Positions 12,221-24,830 of a stretch of DNA of 64,000 nucleotides are shown here, piece by piece. A program made the position numbers and the translations under genes. The DNA is from Cristatella mucedo (lineage: Eukaryota > Bryozoa > Phylactolaemata > Cristatellidae): contig WPIO01000016.1 in NCBI GenBank assembly GCA_009760855.2, positions 5,775,001 to 5,839,000 on the forward strand. The letters are read 5' to 3'. The notes below the pieces were generated by a model, which saw nothing but the letters and a program-made list of their open reading frames with translations, was not told where the DNA came from and ran no database searches. The stretch's first letter is position 1; each line of letters begins with the position of its first letter.

Positions 12221-13494
12221 CAGCAGCAGAAGCCTTGTCGTACCCCCTCAGCAACATCTCTCGGGAATAGAAGCTAGCTCTTCATTTCTTTGATTTAGAT
12301 ACGGTCACTCTGTAGATCTGATGCTGTGGTGGAGCTCATGGCTGCAAGTCTCACGAAATGGTGATGTCTGGTGTCCTGCGGACAATTATCGCTCCTTTCT
12401 CTCTCACTTGTTTGGCTTCTACTTTTGTACCTCTCGTTTTACTCACTTTCTTACGTACTTCTTCCAATGTCAGCCACGCTTCTCACTTTTTCTTCTTCTT
12501 TCCTCGAGAGACCGAGAGGCAGCAGAGAGTCAGTTATGCCGATTTCGCAGAGAGCTGCAAACTCGACTGTAGGACTGTGTAGGACTTGCTTAGTCTTCGT
12601 GGCTTCCTGGAGGCAACTGTACGAGATTCCTCTGTGCTCACGCACGTGCGCACTCTATCACGCTCGCGCCGCATGCGCGCACTCAGGCAGACGCAGGCAG
12701 ATGCAAGAGCAGGAGCAGCTGATGATGCTGCGTGCTGGCTGGGCGATTAGCTCCCAAAGCCTGGGCGTGTCGCCTCCTCGCATCTAAGTAGGAAAGAGAA
12801 AAAAGAGAGCCCAAACAAATAAGAAGCAGCTCGGAAAACGTGGCGATCAATACCTAACTTCTGACGGAAGCGCCGTTAGTTTGTTTTCTTTAGTCAGATC
12901 TGCAGTCAAGCAGGTGTGCATGCCCTCAAAATCTTGCCTGCACTTAAACAAAACCTTGCATGCACTTAAATTAAGGCTCGCAGACTTTCTAGCTATTCCA
13001 ACTTCAGACGAGCAGTCACCGATTACCTCTCAGCAAGCACCGCAGGCCAACGTTACCGGTTTTCTACTTGCCTTGTCGAAGCAAGTCTTCTGCTTGGTTG
13101 GGAACACTGGCAAACCTTGCTGAGCTGCCTTGCTGGACCAGCTGATTGTCTGTGTCAATGCCTAGCACTGAGTTTCTGGAGGTCACCATCAAATAAAGCA
13201 CAGGGTCCTCACTTGAGAGCCACATGCTTTTCGGCATGAGGTATTAGGACAAGATCGATGCAGCAGGTGTAGCATGCCGCTATATCGGCAAGTTCGCTTA
13301 CAGAAGTTGTCTAGATCTTCAGCAGTCGATGCCCGTCTCAAAGCCATTAAGGCTTGCTTAGCCTTTTTACGGTTGCAGTTGCATTTAAAAGCTCTGATCC
13401 TGACTAGATACCCTTTCAGAGAGCTTAGCTTGGAGATCCCAAGTCTACGATGGGAAGCCCACTTAAAGTCTGTGCTGTGTAGCTGGTTTTTGTC
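12221..13494. other. unassigned sequence
   Basis: Overlapping plus ORFs at 12321-12787 have no splice context. I see nothing else. Confidence 0.4.
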
Positions 13495-13561
13495 AGGAAT
13501 AATAATAAGACATTTTATAGCACTCCAAGTAAAATAAATCTCTTTTTAGGCACTTTACATA
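13495..13561 (-). mobile_element. LINE-1f 3' end remnant
   Basis: 'aataataagacattttatagcactcc' to 'aaatctctttttaggcactttacata' is a diverged minus-strand LINE end. It directly abuts the Tigger-like element, whose left TA duplication falls at its edge. Confidence 0.5.
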
Positions 13562-13563
13562 TA

Positions 13564-14372
13564 CAGTCAGCCCTGACTTAAGACGGTTCGACTTAAGACA
13601 ATTCGAAGGTCGAACTCGGCCACGGTCATGCAAAAATCGAAAATCAAAATGTATCCAAGAAAATTTCAAAATCTGAAAGCGTTCAGTAGATTTGAAAGCA
13701 CTGCAAACAGTAGGGAGGAAACAGTGTCTGAAAGCTATTATATATGGGTACTGAATGCTCTCTGTCTCGAAAGTGTAACATTAAAGAAATGGCTGCAGCA
13801 CTCTCATCTATTGCTCATGGAATGCAGTTGCTAGAAAAAATGACTGCAACTTCGAACGATACCTTAAAGTTAAAAGGCAAGTTAGTTATTCTCTTGCCCG
13901 TTATCATGAAATCTTTCAAGAAAGGAACAACAAACAAAACAGTCAAAGCTCGGTTCTTATCTCATCAAAATGGAATCAAGTGAACTCCAGTCATATACGA
14001 ACAAAGCAGCTGATTCACCTCAGCCATCTACCAGTCACGAGGGTTTAGAAGAGGGAATTGATAATCCTTCAGCAAAATTGTCCAACTTTTTCCCACCTCC
14101 CTCCCAATAGTACTAAACGTACAGTACTACAACTAGCAGCTTCTGTATGCCCAAACTACTCCATATTATGGTATGTAAACATAATCTTATTTACTTGTTC
14201 TTACTTATTTTTTATTTGTTATGTATTTGTAAAAAAAATTCAATTCGTTTACCTTTCTGTCTTCTCAGAACGTATCATAGTAGAACTTATCATATGCCAT
14301 TCTCGACTTACAAAAATTCAACTTGCGAGAGGTTTTCCGGTCCCTATCTATTTTGTAAGTCGGGGCTGACTG
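13564..14372 (+). mobile_element. Tigger/pogo-like DNA transposon, internally deleted
   Basis: The left end CAGTCAGCCCTGACTTA and right end TAAGTCGGGGCTGACTG are inverted repeats, with TA on both outer sides (13562-13563 and 14373-14374). This is the target duplication of the Tc1/mariner/pogo group. The start also has the 'ggttcgacttaagac' repetition known from Tigger ends. Inside, plus-strand frames read SSIAHGMQLLEKMTA, then after a frameshift near 13866 RQVSYSLARYHEIFQERNN, followed by a Ser/Pro-rich end. This resembles the C-terminal tail of Tigger/CENP-B-like transposases. The DNA-binding domain and DDE catalytic core are absent, so it can only have moved with help from another copy. Confidence 0.85.
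13744..13983 (+). pseudogene. Tigger-like transposase C-terminal remnant
   Basis: Residual transposase tail inside the 13564-14372 element, with at least one frameshift (about 13866). Only the region after the catalytic core is represented. Family assignment rests on my recognition of the LARYHEIFQE-type helix, common at the end of Tigger proteins, and on the surrounding terminal repeats. Confidence 0.5.
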
Positions 14373-14449
14373 TACTGGAAAGGAAGCTTGTTAATTGGTT
14401 AGTGATAACGTGCACAGTATTAGTATAACGTGCACACATTAGTACCGAT

Positions 14450-14552
14450 GGAGCAAATTATGTAATAATCATAATACAAATGTAAAGTGCGTAGAAAGAG
14501 ATTGAGTTCTCTGAGGGTGCTATATCAAATGCACTATTATTATTATTATTAT
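14450..14552 (+). mobile_element. LINE-1f 3' end, plus orientation
   Basis: 'aaatgtaaagtgcgtagaaagagattgagttctctgag' with 'gggtgctatatcaaatgca' and an ATT tail. The tail is shared with an opposing LINE copy on the right. Confidence 0.65.
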
Positions 14553-15065
14553 ACACTTTTATTGCATCCTCAGAGAGCTTTATCCCTTTTGAGAAACATG
14601 TGGTTTTCTTAGCTTTTTTCTGATTGCTGTCAAGCTGGGCGGATGTTGTGACGTGAGGTAGTAGTGAGTTCCAGGCTTTGGGAGCATGCTAACCGAAGAC
14701 GAGGTCTCCAAAGGATCTGAGAGTGGTAAGAGGTACGGCTAAGCGACTTGAGTCCCAAACGCTACCGGTTCAGTGCAATGAAGTGTGAAGTGGTGGGCTG
14801 TGGCACTATAGACATTAACTATAGACAAGCCCAGCTGCTGAATTCTGTGTCAACTGTAACCATCGTATCGCACGGGCAGAAAGACAGCTGAGTTCGAGCC
14901 ATTTGTCAGCTGTACTCTGTCTGCTTTATCAGATCTACTTAGGATTTTCTTTTCCCAGATCCGGTTGATAAGCATTTGATGGGTTTGGCTCCCCTACTTC
15001 TCCACCGGTTCTTAGCGGTTAGCTCTATGTAATCCTCTTAAAGGCACCTGTGGCTTGAGGGCTTT
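14537..15065 (-). mobile_element. LINE-1f copy, C-terminal coding and 3' UTR
   Basis: From the shared ATT run the minus strand carries a diverged hairpin, then the region for the reverse-transcriptase C-terminus: plus display 'gagttccaggctttgggagcatgctaacc', 'acgaggtctccaaaggatctgag', matching 27180-27240 closely. Many indels. Confidence 0.65.
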
Positions 15066-18000
15066 TTACTTTTGGTGCCAGTCCAGGCAGATTCGACCTC
15101 ACTTCCCACTTCTGCCAGTCAATTGGCACATGAAGTTGGGGCTGCTGCTTCTGCTTTCTTTTCAGACAGTGAGGTGCCTGTAACGAGGAACGATTCTCTC
15201 AAGGGTACAGAAATGTTCTGTTGTTATTACTACTCTGCTGCATGCTCGCTCACTCTCACTGGTCTACTCCAGGCTGTTCATATATAAGAGTTTGACAGTA
15301 GTTAAGATCTTACCTCCACATTGGGAGATCCTAGTTTGACTTGCAGGACGAACCAGATACGTATTGTCTTCGTCGAAAGAAAGTGCCAAAGAGAGCACTG
15401 CCGGGCTCTGTGCCCTGTGCTCGTGCCCTGTGCTACTGCCTTCTCAGTCTTAGAACTAGTCAGCTCCTTGCTCGCCACTTATCTGGATGCAGGCCAAGTT
15501 ATGATCAAGCGACGATGATAAATGCGATGCCTAAGAACTGATTGCACAATCGGCCCTGAGTTGAACAAATCTGGCTCTATTACTATGGTGTTAGTGCAGC
15601 TGGGCGGGCTAAAGCCTTCCCGCACCCTGGGGGTCAGCTGGGCTTTGGCAGGGTTTAGTCACTGGCATTATGCCGTTTGGTGATAAGAACGTTGAATAGA
15701 TTAACAGTCGACAGAGCTCTCAGGAAGCTTAGCTGAGCTCTCCCAAAGCCTGGAGAAAATAAGCATTGGGGGGCCGTAATCCTCTGCATCCTCTACCGTA
15801 AGCTAGGCTGGAGCTCAGATCTACAATCACGAGCGTGGGCAGGGAACTTCGGTCGCATCCAGAATCCGCAGTGCCGGCAGTGGCACTCTGTCTTCGGCTC
15901 CTGGATGCATTCGCCTTGATGCATGAGCTCGGCAGCCACCTGCCACTTGCCTTGGTGCACCCCTGTGTCCCAGCCTTGCCTGCAACCTGTGACACACTGC
16001 CACCGGCCAGTGTCCCTTGGTAGCTGCAGCTGTTTTCTGTGTTGGCAGACTGGCCACTGTGAAGCACAAACTGCCCGTGGCACCGTAATGTGGCAATCAA
16101 TTAGCATGACTCAACCTCCGGCCTTCATTTTATAGCCCTGCTGCTCGGGGCTGCATCTGGTTAGCTGATGGCACTATTTTTGGTGGTGTCATTGCTGACG
16201 TGGCTTGTCAACGGTGCATCACCACCACCCACTGCCGATTTCATTACCACCACCACGTTCTTTCTTATAACAGCTTTCACTCTATGCAAGCCGACTGTTT
16301 AATCAACCCCCCCCCCTCTTGCAGACGGATCTCCTCATTACCTCCGCTCCCATCACTCTCTCCCCCTGACCGATTAGGTTTTTAGGCTGCATGCAGTGGT
16401 GCTGCGAGTTTTTTGGGTAGAAGGTTGTTCATAAGGCTGCTTGCTAGATCGGGCTCGTAACCTGGCAACAAAGCAGAACTTTTTGGCACCTACACAATCT
16501 ATAAGCAGCAGTTGTCGGTGGTTGTCATTTGTGTACATAATCTCATATTGGCATGCCAGTACGACTCTTTAACCCTTCAAACAAAAATTATTTTACATTT
16601 TGAAAGAGCCCAAAGCTTTGCACAGAAGGCCCGCCACCCGCAAGCCTCTTTAGTCCGACCCTTTTAAAAGAAGTGTAAGCCTCGATTCGAAAGTCTTGAA
16701 GTTGCACATTACAGGAGAACCACTGGGCAGGCCGGTTTAGATCTGTCTTGAAAGATTTTACCTCCTCCGCAGCTCTAGAAATAGGATTGCCCTTTTAAAG
16801 AATGGCGATCGCCCTTCAAGAAGCCGACTCTGAGCCCCATTGCAAGCCAACCATACTGTGTGCCGGCGTCCTTTTTTAGCTTCATCCACGAAACAAGGGC
16901 AGATCCATCTGAAGAAATACTTCACATCTTTCGTGCCCAAGGCGAGCCTCCCGACAAGCCTCTAGAATCTCTCTCTAAACTTCCTACCCTCGACAGTCTG
17001 CCCACCACCTGTAAAGGTCTACTCCCCCCCAGCAGAGTAGGGTCTATGGTGGCATTTTTGTAATAATTTCAAACATATAGTCTTTTGTATTGCACGGTAA
17101 GGCAGCCATCTCTCCATCCGTGTGCTTTACAACATGCTGCAGAAGAAGCAATAAGCAAGAGTTAAGGGCAAGCAAGGTATCATGCACGAATGCCGGGCAT
17201 GCAAAAGCACAGGTGAAGTCACTCGGGATCGATGCTTAGTTGGACCTCTTATTAGTGATACGAATCCCTGCACAGGTAAGTACGCAAAGAACACTAAATA
17301 AAAAGGACAAGTTCACTTAGGCAGTAGTTCAAATTTCTTAGGGAAAGTGGAGCAGAGCTGACACATCTTCAGCTGAGACTCAAGACTCGCATGAAAAGAA
17401 GTGGGGAGTAATACCAAACCGACGTGGCATGCCGCCATACTTTTATGGACTCACACGATGCCAGCAGCTGCTTACATTGGCACCCCTCACGACATAAGAC
17501 CTAACGTTAGTTTAGCAATGGGCCATCAATACTTTGTTATCAATACTTTGTAAAATGTTTTGACAAAAAAAGAGGGCTACTTGAATGAATGTGCTTTTGT
17601 TCGGGGCAACCTTGCCTTCCTCCCCACCCAGCCCCCCCACTCTTTCAGCCAGGTCTATAGTGAGGGATGCTTAAGCCTCCTCTAGCGCCCCCGGCACATA
17701 CTTGCTGGTGCGTGGATGCATGCACGAAGCATATCCCCTGCCCTCCCTACTCTACTAGAGTCGAGTCCCTACTAGTAGTTACCTCCCTTGCTACTCCTCT
17801 TGCTGCTCAATGTCTTTGCTCATTACTTTGTCGACTAGCTTTCTATATTGCTTTTCTAACTTCAAAAGGCAAACTTCTAAGGCTTAGATTCACCACTGCT
17901 GAGCTAAAAATAGAAAGCTATTCAATCGCTGCCGCTGCTTCGTCGTCGTGACAGAGCATGATTCGTGCCCGCTTGCGCATTTCCTAACCCCCTCCCCCCC

Positions 18001-19470
18001 CCAGTTTTTCTTTATCAATTCCGGATCTCATACGACGTTCGAAGCGGTGCCGTAAAGGCACTTGAACAAAATTTGCTTGAAATTCTTGCCGCTAATAGCG
18101 AGCAAATTGCCCTGAACCCTCGTCCCTCGTGCACCGCATAGAAGTCTGATTGATAGTCAGGCTCAAAAGCTTCTCAGTTACGCAGTGGGCATGTGTAGTC
18201 CATTGAAAGCTGCAGCCAAGCGACGTGTATGCACCGGCTGCTGACTCCTGTGCCACTGGCTGGAGGAAGCCGAGGAGGAACGGCCTGCCAATGCAACTTG
18301 CCTGGTATCCCCTGGCAGGGCAGGCTTTGCCAAAGCACATTACTTGATCCTCCATCTCGGAGTCTCCTCTCATTGTGGAAGGTATGGGTCTGCTCACTGC
18401 CACCCTGCCACCTCCTCAGACCCTCGACTGGTGGCCATCCGTTTACCAGCTGGGTGTATGTGAGCTTGCTTGCTGCGTGTGTATTTGGCACTGTAGTAAT
18501 AGGTGAATAGTGACTTGGAATTCTTCATTTCTTCAACGACTTTCACAGCTGCTAGCAGAAGGCAACCTATGTGCTTGCTGTCTCCCATGTTATTTTGTAT
18601 ATTCTTGCAAGCGTCAGTAGGCAACTCTTGCAATTCCGCAGTTGTGTGCATGATTGCGTAGCCGGAAGTTGGCCAGAAGTTGGGCTGCACCCTAAAAGGG
18701 GTAAAAGTTCGAGGAGTCAGTCTGTATGTTCGGCAAAAATGATCACATGGACTCACGGACTTGCAATCGCGATGGCAAGCTGCAGCTGACTTGGTTTGAC
18801 TGGGTTTTCAACTTCGTGTGGCAGTTTTGGCCACCATTCCTAGCCCGGTTGTTGCTGGCGTTTTGGAGAGCGAATGGCTGCATGCATGATTTAGGCAGCT
18901 GAGAAGCGCAAATGTCGGGTGGTTTTAATCTTGAACGATCTAGAACGAATTGTATTGCCTCCTGGAATAGGCTCCTGATCGGCAATACTGAAAACATATG
19001 GCCGGTTAAGTTGCTGCTCAGTAGACAATTATAAATTATAGAGAGAGTGGCCAAGGTAAAGTGACATTTATGCTCATCAGACGTTGACGACAATGGCTGT
19101 AGCCGTTGAACTGCTATTGTTGTCAGATGCCAACACTCTCCTTCTCCCTCTCCATGTCTCTCTCTCTGTCTCTGTCTCTCTCGTGTGTGCCGTTGGGCCA
19201 GCTGTTTTTTTACTGCTGCTGCTTCGTCGGTGACATGCATATTGCTAGATATACGCTGGCACCACTAGATGTACACTGGCGCTCTGAACTAAGTATAGGG
19301 ACTGCCAGACAGGCAGGGGGTGATTGTTCGATAGACTGTCTCCCACTGAGAATGTTGCCGTCAAAAGGCAAAATTCGGCAAGCACATGGCAACTAGCTGC
19401 CCTGACTTTGTACCGGTTAGCCTAGCCAGCCAACTTTGTTCGAGCAACCGACAGCAATCAGCTTGACGTC
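15066..19470. other. unassigned sequence, intron or intergenic
   Basis: Short ORFs on both strands at 15072-15541, 15729-16135, 16758-17063, 17667-17951 and 18092-18510 were inspected. None has a good acceptor and donor pair or a recognisable protein. No repeat family was matched. Confidence 0.35.
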
Positions 19471-19707
19471 TTGGCATCAGGCTTGCCCGTGCCTTCGGCA
19501 GCAACGCCTAGAACTTGCTCTCTGGTGCTGACCTGTGGGGAGATTATTGATCGCCACCAGCACTCAGTCGCTGCTGCACGGCCTGTGGCGTTTCCGGTCC
19601 GGCAACGTGGCCTGTTTCGTTGCTCAGGCGCTGCAATCCCGGATATCTGGGACTATCCGGAATTCCAGATAGCACCGGAGCTCCGAACAGACAACGAAGC
19701 ACGCTAG
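19471..19707 (+). CDS. weak coding island
   Basis: An open plus frame of 78 codons with mixed amino-acid content (TCGEIIDRHQHSVAAARP, then IPDIWDYPEFQ) ending at a TAG. No strong acceptor or donor borders it, and the 'atccggaattccagata' palindromic segment near its end could be transposon-derived. Product unknown. Confidence 0.2.
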   Translation: MASGLPVPSAATPRTCSLVLTCGEIIDRHQHSVAAARPVAFPVRQRGLFRCSGAAIPDIWDYPEFQIAPELRTDNEAR

Positions 19708-20005
19708 CCGCATGGCTGTCGGAGTGTCAGCTGGCAAGGGGCAGAGCCTATTTATAAAGTAGTATTAGTATTATTTATAAAGATATATTAGTAAAGATTG
19801 TAAAAAGAAACGTGAAAGATGTGGACGTGCACGATTCGCTAGGGTACCTCGCCCACCCCCCTGCACGCTTAGGCACTTTGCACGTGCCATAAGGGAAGCT
19901 TGTCAATCGATAACCGAGTGCTGCCTCCTCCCCATTTGCTCCGGGTGGAACAGCGACCAGCAGCCAGCAGCGTGACCTGTACGGTTTGCTCTTTTCTATT
20001 TGCAG

Positions 20006-20047
20006 GCGCAGCTGATCTGAGCAAGGTCAAGGTCAGTTGGACTCGAG
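20006..20047 (+). CDS. candidate 42-base microexon
   Basis: A textbook acceptor (ttgctcttttctatttgcag) ends at 20005 and a strong donor (cgag then gtgagc) starts at 20048. The 42 bases are 3 x 14, and in phase 1 they read (x)AADLSKVKVSWTR(G) with no stop. Phase 1 in and out fits the neighbours: the G left by the 3659-3860 exon completes GGC, and the G left here is completed by the next exon. The short KVSWTR stretch is reminiscent of a beta strand of an immunoglobulin-like fold, but 14 residues cannot establish that. Splice signals are seen; membership of the gene is inferred. Confidence 0.5.
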
Positions 20048-20049
20048 GT

Positions 20050-21187
20050 GAGCCGGCCATCAGAGATAGTTTTTCCACATTCATACGGCCAGATGTACTG
20101 AGTCACGTGTTCCCCTCGCCACCGTGTGCCGGCGAGAGATCCCTGTCGTTGCCGGCCTCTCGGTGGGATCTCTGTGGGATCTCCCGCAGGATCAGAGATC
20201 GTCCCTTCTGCAGACCCCTGCGGTGTCGGCCTCAGCGTGGTCACCCCCATCCCCCACCCATTGGGGTAAGCTCGTCTGATGGAGTCGTCAGAGGTGGCCC
20301 TAGTTTTTGATCGAGGCTAGCCTGTGTTATTGAATTAATTCTGCCCTCTAATAATTAATCTGGCCTCATCAGGACCAGAAGTTGTCTTTACTAGCAATAG
20401 GCTGGACTTCGGAACAACCGGAAAGATCACCCTAGTCGATGGTGCAGGCAGTTCTAGACAGAAGGGAGACCTCCTTTTTTTGTACAGCTGATCGCAAATG
20501 TGCACTCTCTTCGAGGCATGCCTTCCCAGAGCTTCCCTACCACGTCGATGCATTGCGCTTGTCTACCTGCGACTTGCTAGACTGAGCACTGCTGCTTGCT
20601 GTCATGTGATCTACTTATGCCAACATGCTTTGCCATAGGCTTTTGGTGCTCTCTTTTGCCGACCTTGTTTTGGCTATCTACGTGATAAGATTCAGTGCTG
20701 CAAGCTTTATGGAACAAGCGATCATGGATGTTTGCTCTGTCATTTGCACAGATTTTGTAATCTGGTACTATGTGGCAACTAAACCAATGCATTAACCTGT
20801 GAGATGGGATGGCTCTTGTTCATAACCTGGCAGCTGTTGATGCTCGTGTTTTATATCGTCTTCCGGCTAGACTTGATGTGCACTTGGAATTGTGCTGACT
20901 ACACCTGTAAGATTATCATACAAGATCCGTGGTCAATAGGGATTGCTCCTTGCCCCTGAATGATAGCAGTGGCGACAGGCACATTGACCGAAGTGGCTGC
21001 TCTGCCTGTTCTCCATCTATTTAGCTACTTTGGAGGCTGGACATAATTTCAAATCGACCAGATTGGCTGTAACGTTTACTGTCATCGGAGTTCAGCTCCT
21101 CCACCATCATGGTTGCTGCACTCGTGTTGGCTGAACCAGGTTAAATATATGACTTATTAGAATTCTCAATCATGTGAGAACAGTCAC

Positions 21188-21188
<1 letters not shown>
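20050..21188. other. unassigned sequence
   Basis: No element or exon recognised; a GC-rich stretch at 20110-20310 has ORFs on both strands without splice support. Confidence 0.35.
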
Positions 21189-21189
<1 letters not shown>

Positions 21190-21232
<43 letters not shown>

Positions 21233-21316
21233 ATGCGAAAATGCCTTGGCGTTGAGAAAAATGTGTGTATGTTTGAATGTTACTCTGTGCGTGCGTGCGT
21301 GCGTGCGTGTGTGTGA
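21190..21316. repeat. (GA)n and (GTGC)n microsatellites
   Basis: GA repeat at about 21190-21231; a second GTGC/GTGT and GAGT patch at 21285-21332. Confidence 0.95.
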
Positions 21317-22423
21317 ATGAGTGAGTGAGTGCCTGCATGCGTGCCTGCTCCACCGACAGCATCATCAACTCGTCTGGCACCTCATGAATAGCGGCACGCT
21401 GTTCTTGCTGGAATTTAGCGCACTTCTACAGTGTGTTTGCTGTGGAGCCGACATCCTAGCATGTAGCTTGCACTTGAGTCAACACCAGCATATTTTTTTA
21501 GCATGCAAGCAATGCTGTTGCGAATGCCGTTCGGCTTCTATCCTTTTGAGACATTCTTGTATTGTTGCCTGCTGATCGATGTGAGGAATAGATCGAGAGG
21601 TGCTGCATCACTAGAGCAAGCAGCGAACTTTCGAGGTGAGAACAAGGGCCTCAGATTGCTTGCCACAAATCACAGCGCGGCACAGCTCGGTGGCAGTTGT
21701 GCCCGTCGAGTCTACTGTGCTGCGTCGAGCTCATATGTGCCGATGTGATTCCATTCGGTAGAACTGTAAAGCTTCTTTAGGTGGGGTCGACTCTCGTGAT
21801 GACCTATTGGCAAAAGCATGATTGTGTCTTGACGGACTTAGGAAAGAGCTCATCAAACTTGGGTGGTGACGCCCTGACGATCCTGATGGACATGCCCTGG
21901 TAATAACATGCATGCTTGTTCCATTTGTACCTGTGGGGTTGGGGCTTTCGTCGTTCAACGGGACAGTTAAGAGGAGTCATGTATGCAAAACCGCACAAAG
22001 GAATGCATTGCTGGACGTGCTGAAAGCCTATGTGGCGCCCATGTGGTCGTTTGACTCCAGCAAACGTGAGCAAAGCACTCGGTCGGACAAGTCAAGGTCT
22101 GGGAAGGTGACGAACGTGTGAACGATTACATGTTTGTGTCTGCCGGCCGGCATGCTAGCTTGATTGCTTCTCAGAGGCCTCGCCCTTGTCATCAGACCAA
22201 CTCGGGCCCTTTAGGGCTGGTTAGCACGACGTGCACATGTCAGCAGGCATGCACGTCGCTCGATTGGTCAAGTGCACACAGGGCTGTTAGCACTATCGGC
22301 TCGTTCGGGTCGCAAGTAGTCGCACGTCGGCCAACAGTGCTGCATGCCTAAAGCTGCAGTGAAGGGCGCAAGGTTAAAGAGCCCACTTTCTCTCTTCGAC
22401 GGGCATCAGTCGGAGGTTCTGCC

Positions 22424-22560
22424 AGAATGTAATGTAATGTACCTCCATCTGTAACTCCACAAAGTCATAAAGGCCGTTTGGGTGTTACGCAGGAGAGTTT
22501 CGTATAGCGCACTCACAGCCTAAGCGGCTTTTGGTACGCATTCGGTAGCCAACAGAACAG
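22424..22560 (-). mobile_element. LINE-2f 3' end
   Basis: Starts with the family tail 'atgtaatgtaatgta' on plus, then 'cctccatctgtaactccacaaagtcataaag', 'gggtgttacgcaggagagtt', 'gcgcactcacagcctaagcggc' and 'attcggtagccaacag', identical in order to the 44410 and 59517 copies. Only about 140 bases remain. Confidence 0.85.
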
Positions 22561-24075
22561 GGCTGGCGGTCATTAAAAAAAAGTGCTGAAGCTCGAACGT
22601 GGCCGGCCGGACTCAGGGTAGGACCTTGTTCGCCCTGAGTAGGTTTCTATTAGTTGACCTGGTCAGTGGTTAAATAAATCACTACGTCTGTGGTAGTCCA
22701 GCAGCACCGGCAGCAGCAGCCACTGCCTAGACCATGACCGAGTCCTGAATGTAGAGCCTTGACCCTTGTAAGCATGCGACTGACTTGCTCCTGCTGCTTG
22801 TGCCGAATACTTTTTTTTTAAATGTCACCACTAGGTTTGCCCTGCCACCACTCATTGCTCGAGTCCAATGCTGAGGTGGGTGCCTAGACTTGGCCTGATC
22901 TGCCATCCGGGCCTAGGGGAGCATGTCGGGGGTGGAACACTCCCACTGGTCGATGTCCGGTGGTAAGACTGACCTACGCCGCCAAAGTGATCATTTAACA
23001 ACCACTTGCTGTGGGCATAGCCAGAAGTTCTGCGTGAGTTGACTGGAGAGGACCGCCACGGCCCAGTAGCTCCTCCCACGTGCCGTTTTTTAGGATGGCC
23101 GGTGGAGTGGCACCAATTGCTGTGCATCTTTTAGGATGGCACCACTTGTAAACCTCTGCCGTAGAAAACACCTGTGCTAGCTGTGCCATCGTTGCATTGC
23201 TGCATACAAGTTGTGATGTGTTCAGGATGACGCCTTCCGAACAGCATCTTGCTGCTGTACCTGCATGCGCCTGTGGCTGTTACTATCTATTTCATTCCTC
23301 ATATGTGCGCCTGCATGTTTCACAACCCATTCGCCGGCAATGGAATAGAAAAATCGAATCTCGATGGTCTGCAGTGGTTCACTATTGCAAGCTGCTTCGA
23401 GATTCATGCCGTACCCTGTTACGCTTTGATCAGAAACCTTCGTGTCCTCGTGTTGGCAAGTCAGAGTCGTCATCGATCATCTCCTATCGGTTATCTCATA
23501 TCCTCCTATCAATCCTCTACCGGTCCACTGTCGATCATTATCCACCATCTCCTATCGATAGCACACTCTGCATGGAATCGGCGATCGCTAGATGGCCGAT
23601 GAAAGAAAGGCCAACCCAGTATCTCCTTCAAAAAGTGCATTCTACGGCTTCGTGCATGCTGGGAAATCCTCCGCTGTCGGATCTGGCCCCGACCAACTCA
23701 AGTATGGTGGCTGCCTTCGTCTAAACATTTGATTTGACATTTGACATTTGATTTGATTCAGTATGTTTACTCTTCCAACACTTTCCTACTTTTTCAAAAT
23801 TAGTCCTCGTCTGCATTATCATCAGTTGCATCTTAAAGATTTGCAACACTCCTCGCTCTTTCAGAAATTTAGCAAGATTGCCTCCGATGCTTTAGTGTTC
23901 TCTCAGCTGCTGGGGTGCTATTACATTTTGCACTTGTGGTCAGCCCCAGAATCACACTGGCTTAGTTTCTCCTTCACTGCTATAAAATGGTGGTGATGGC
24001 TGTTTTGCATCTTTCTAAGAAAGTTCACGTTTGCTTGAATAGAATCATTTTAACTTATGAGAGATAGAAGATGCT
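22561..24075. other. unassigned sequence
   Basis: The 175-codon plus ORF at 23197-23724 contains degenerate 'tctcctatcg' repetitions (about 23473-23565), so I do not treat it as a gene. Confidence 0.35.
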
Positions 24076-24079
24076 CTGT

Positions 24080-24830
24080 GTCAGCATGATGAAGCACATT
24101 AGGACAATGCATACAGATGCAGCAGTGCTGTGCGCAGTGGGTAGGTTTTAGCTTACTTTAAAATGTCGTCAAATCAAAGGATGTCTTGCCGTCAGTCGTT
24201 AGAGAGAGAGAGCTCCAGGCTTTAGATGCACTAAAGCTGAATGCTCAGTCCTCGAAGGATCGCAGGCTGGTTTTACACCCAGCCAAGCAACCAGAGCAGA
24301 AGACCGGAAGAAGGGTGGTGGGAGGGGGAAGCCAGAAGAAAGGTAGGCCAGAATTAGCCTATCCGATAACCTATAACCTATCCGAATGACTTAATCCGGT
24401 TATCGGAATTAGGAATTATCAGGCCTGAATTGGGGGAAGGAAGTGACATAGAAATGAGCGACGGCAGGACCTCTAAGTCGCTGAGATATTTATAAAAGTG
24501 AGCTACAGGACCTATAAGTCGCTGAGGTATTTGTTTGATGGAGAACCGGTACGGATCGGAGAGAAGTAGTGCAATTTGGCATTTGTGATTCGCCCGGCAG
24601 ACAAGTCTAGGTGCCTAGTTTTGCAACACCTGTAGGCGTCTTACTGTCTAGGCAGGAAGACTAGCATGGAGAAAGTTACAAAAATCTAGATTCGACGTCA
24701 CAAGTCCCAGGATTAACTTGGCTTTGGCGCCACTATCCAAGTAAGCTCCTCAATGTTTTCAATGTTGCGTAGCTTAAAGCTGAGAGCAGACTCGACTGAG
24801 GAGCTGATCCCTAGTCATCTGGCGACTGCT
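24080..24830 (-). mobile_element. degraded LINE-1f copy
   Basis: Plus display shows 'taaaatgtcgtcaaatcaaaggatgtc', 'agctccaggctttagatgcactaaagctgaatgctcagtcctcgaaggatc' and 'gcacaagtcccaggattaacttggctttggcgccactatcc', paralleling 27130-27640 in the same order. It encodes only the broken C-terminal third of the reverse-transcriptase protein. Confidence 0.65.

Noticed and set aside
12321-12787. Three overlapping plus ORFs of 74-138 codons
   Set aside because: All frames are open by chance in a T/C-rich stretch; no acceptor and donor pair.
23197-23724. 175-codon plus ORF
   Set aside because: Contains degenerate tctcctatc repeats, has no splice sites and no recognisable domain.
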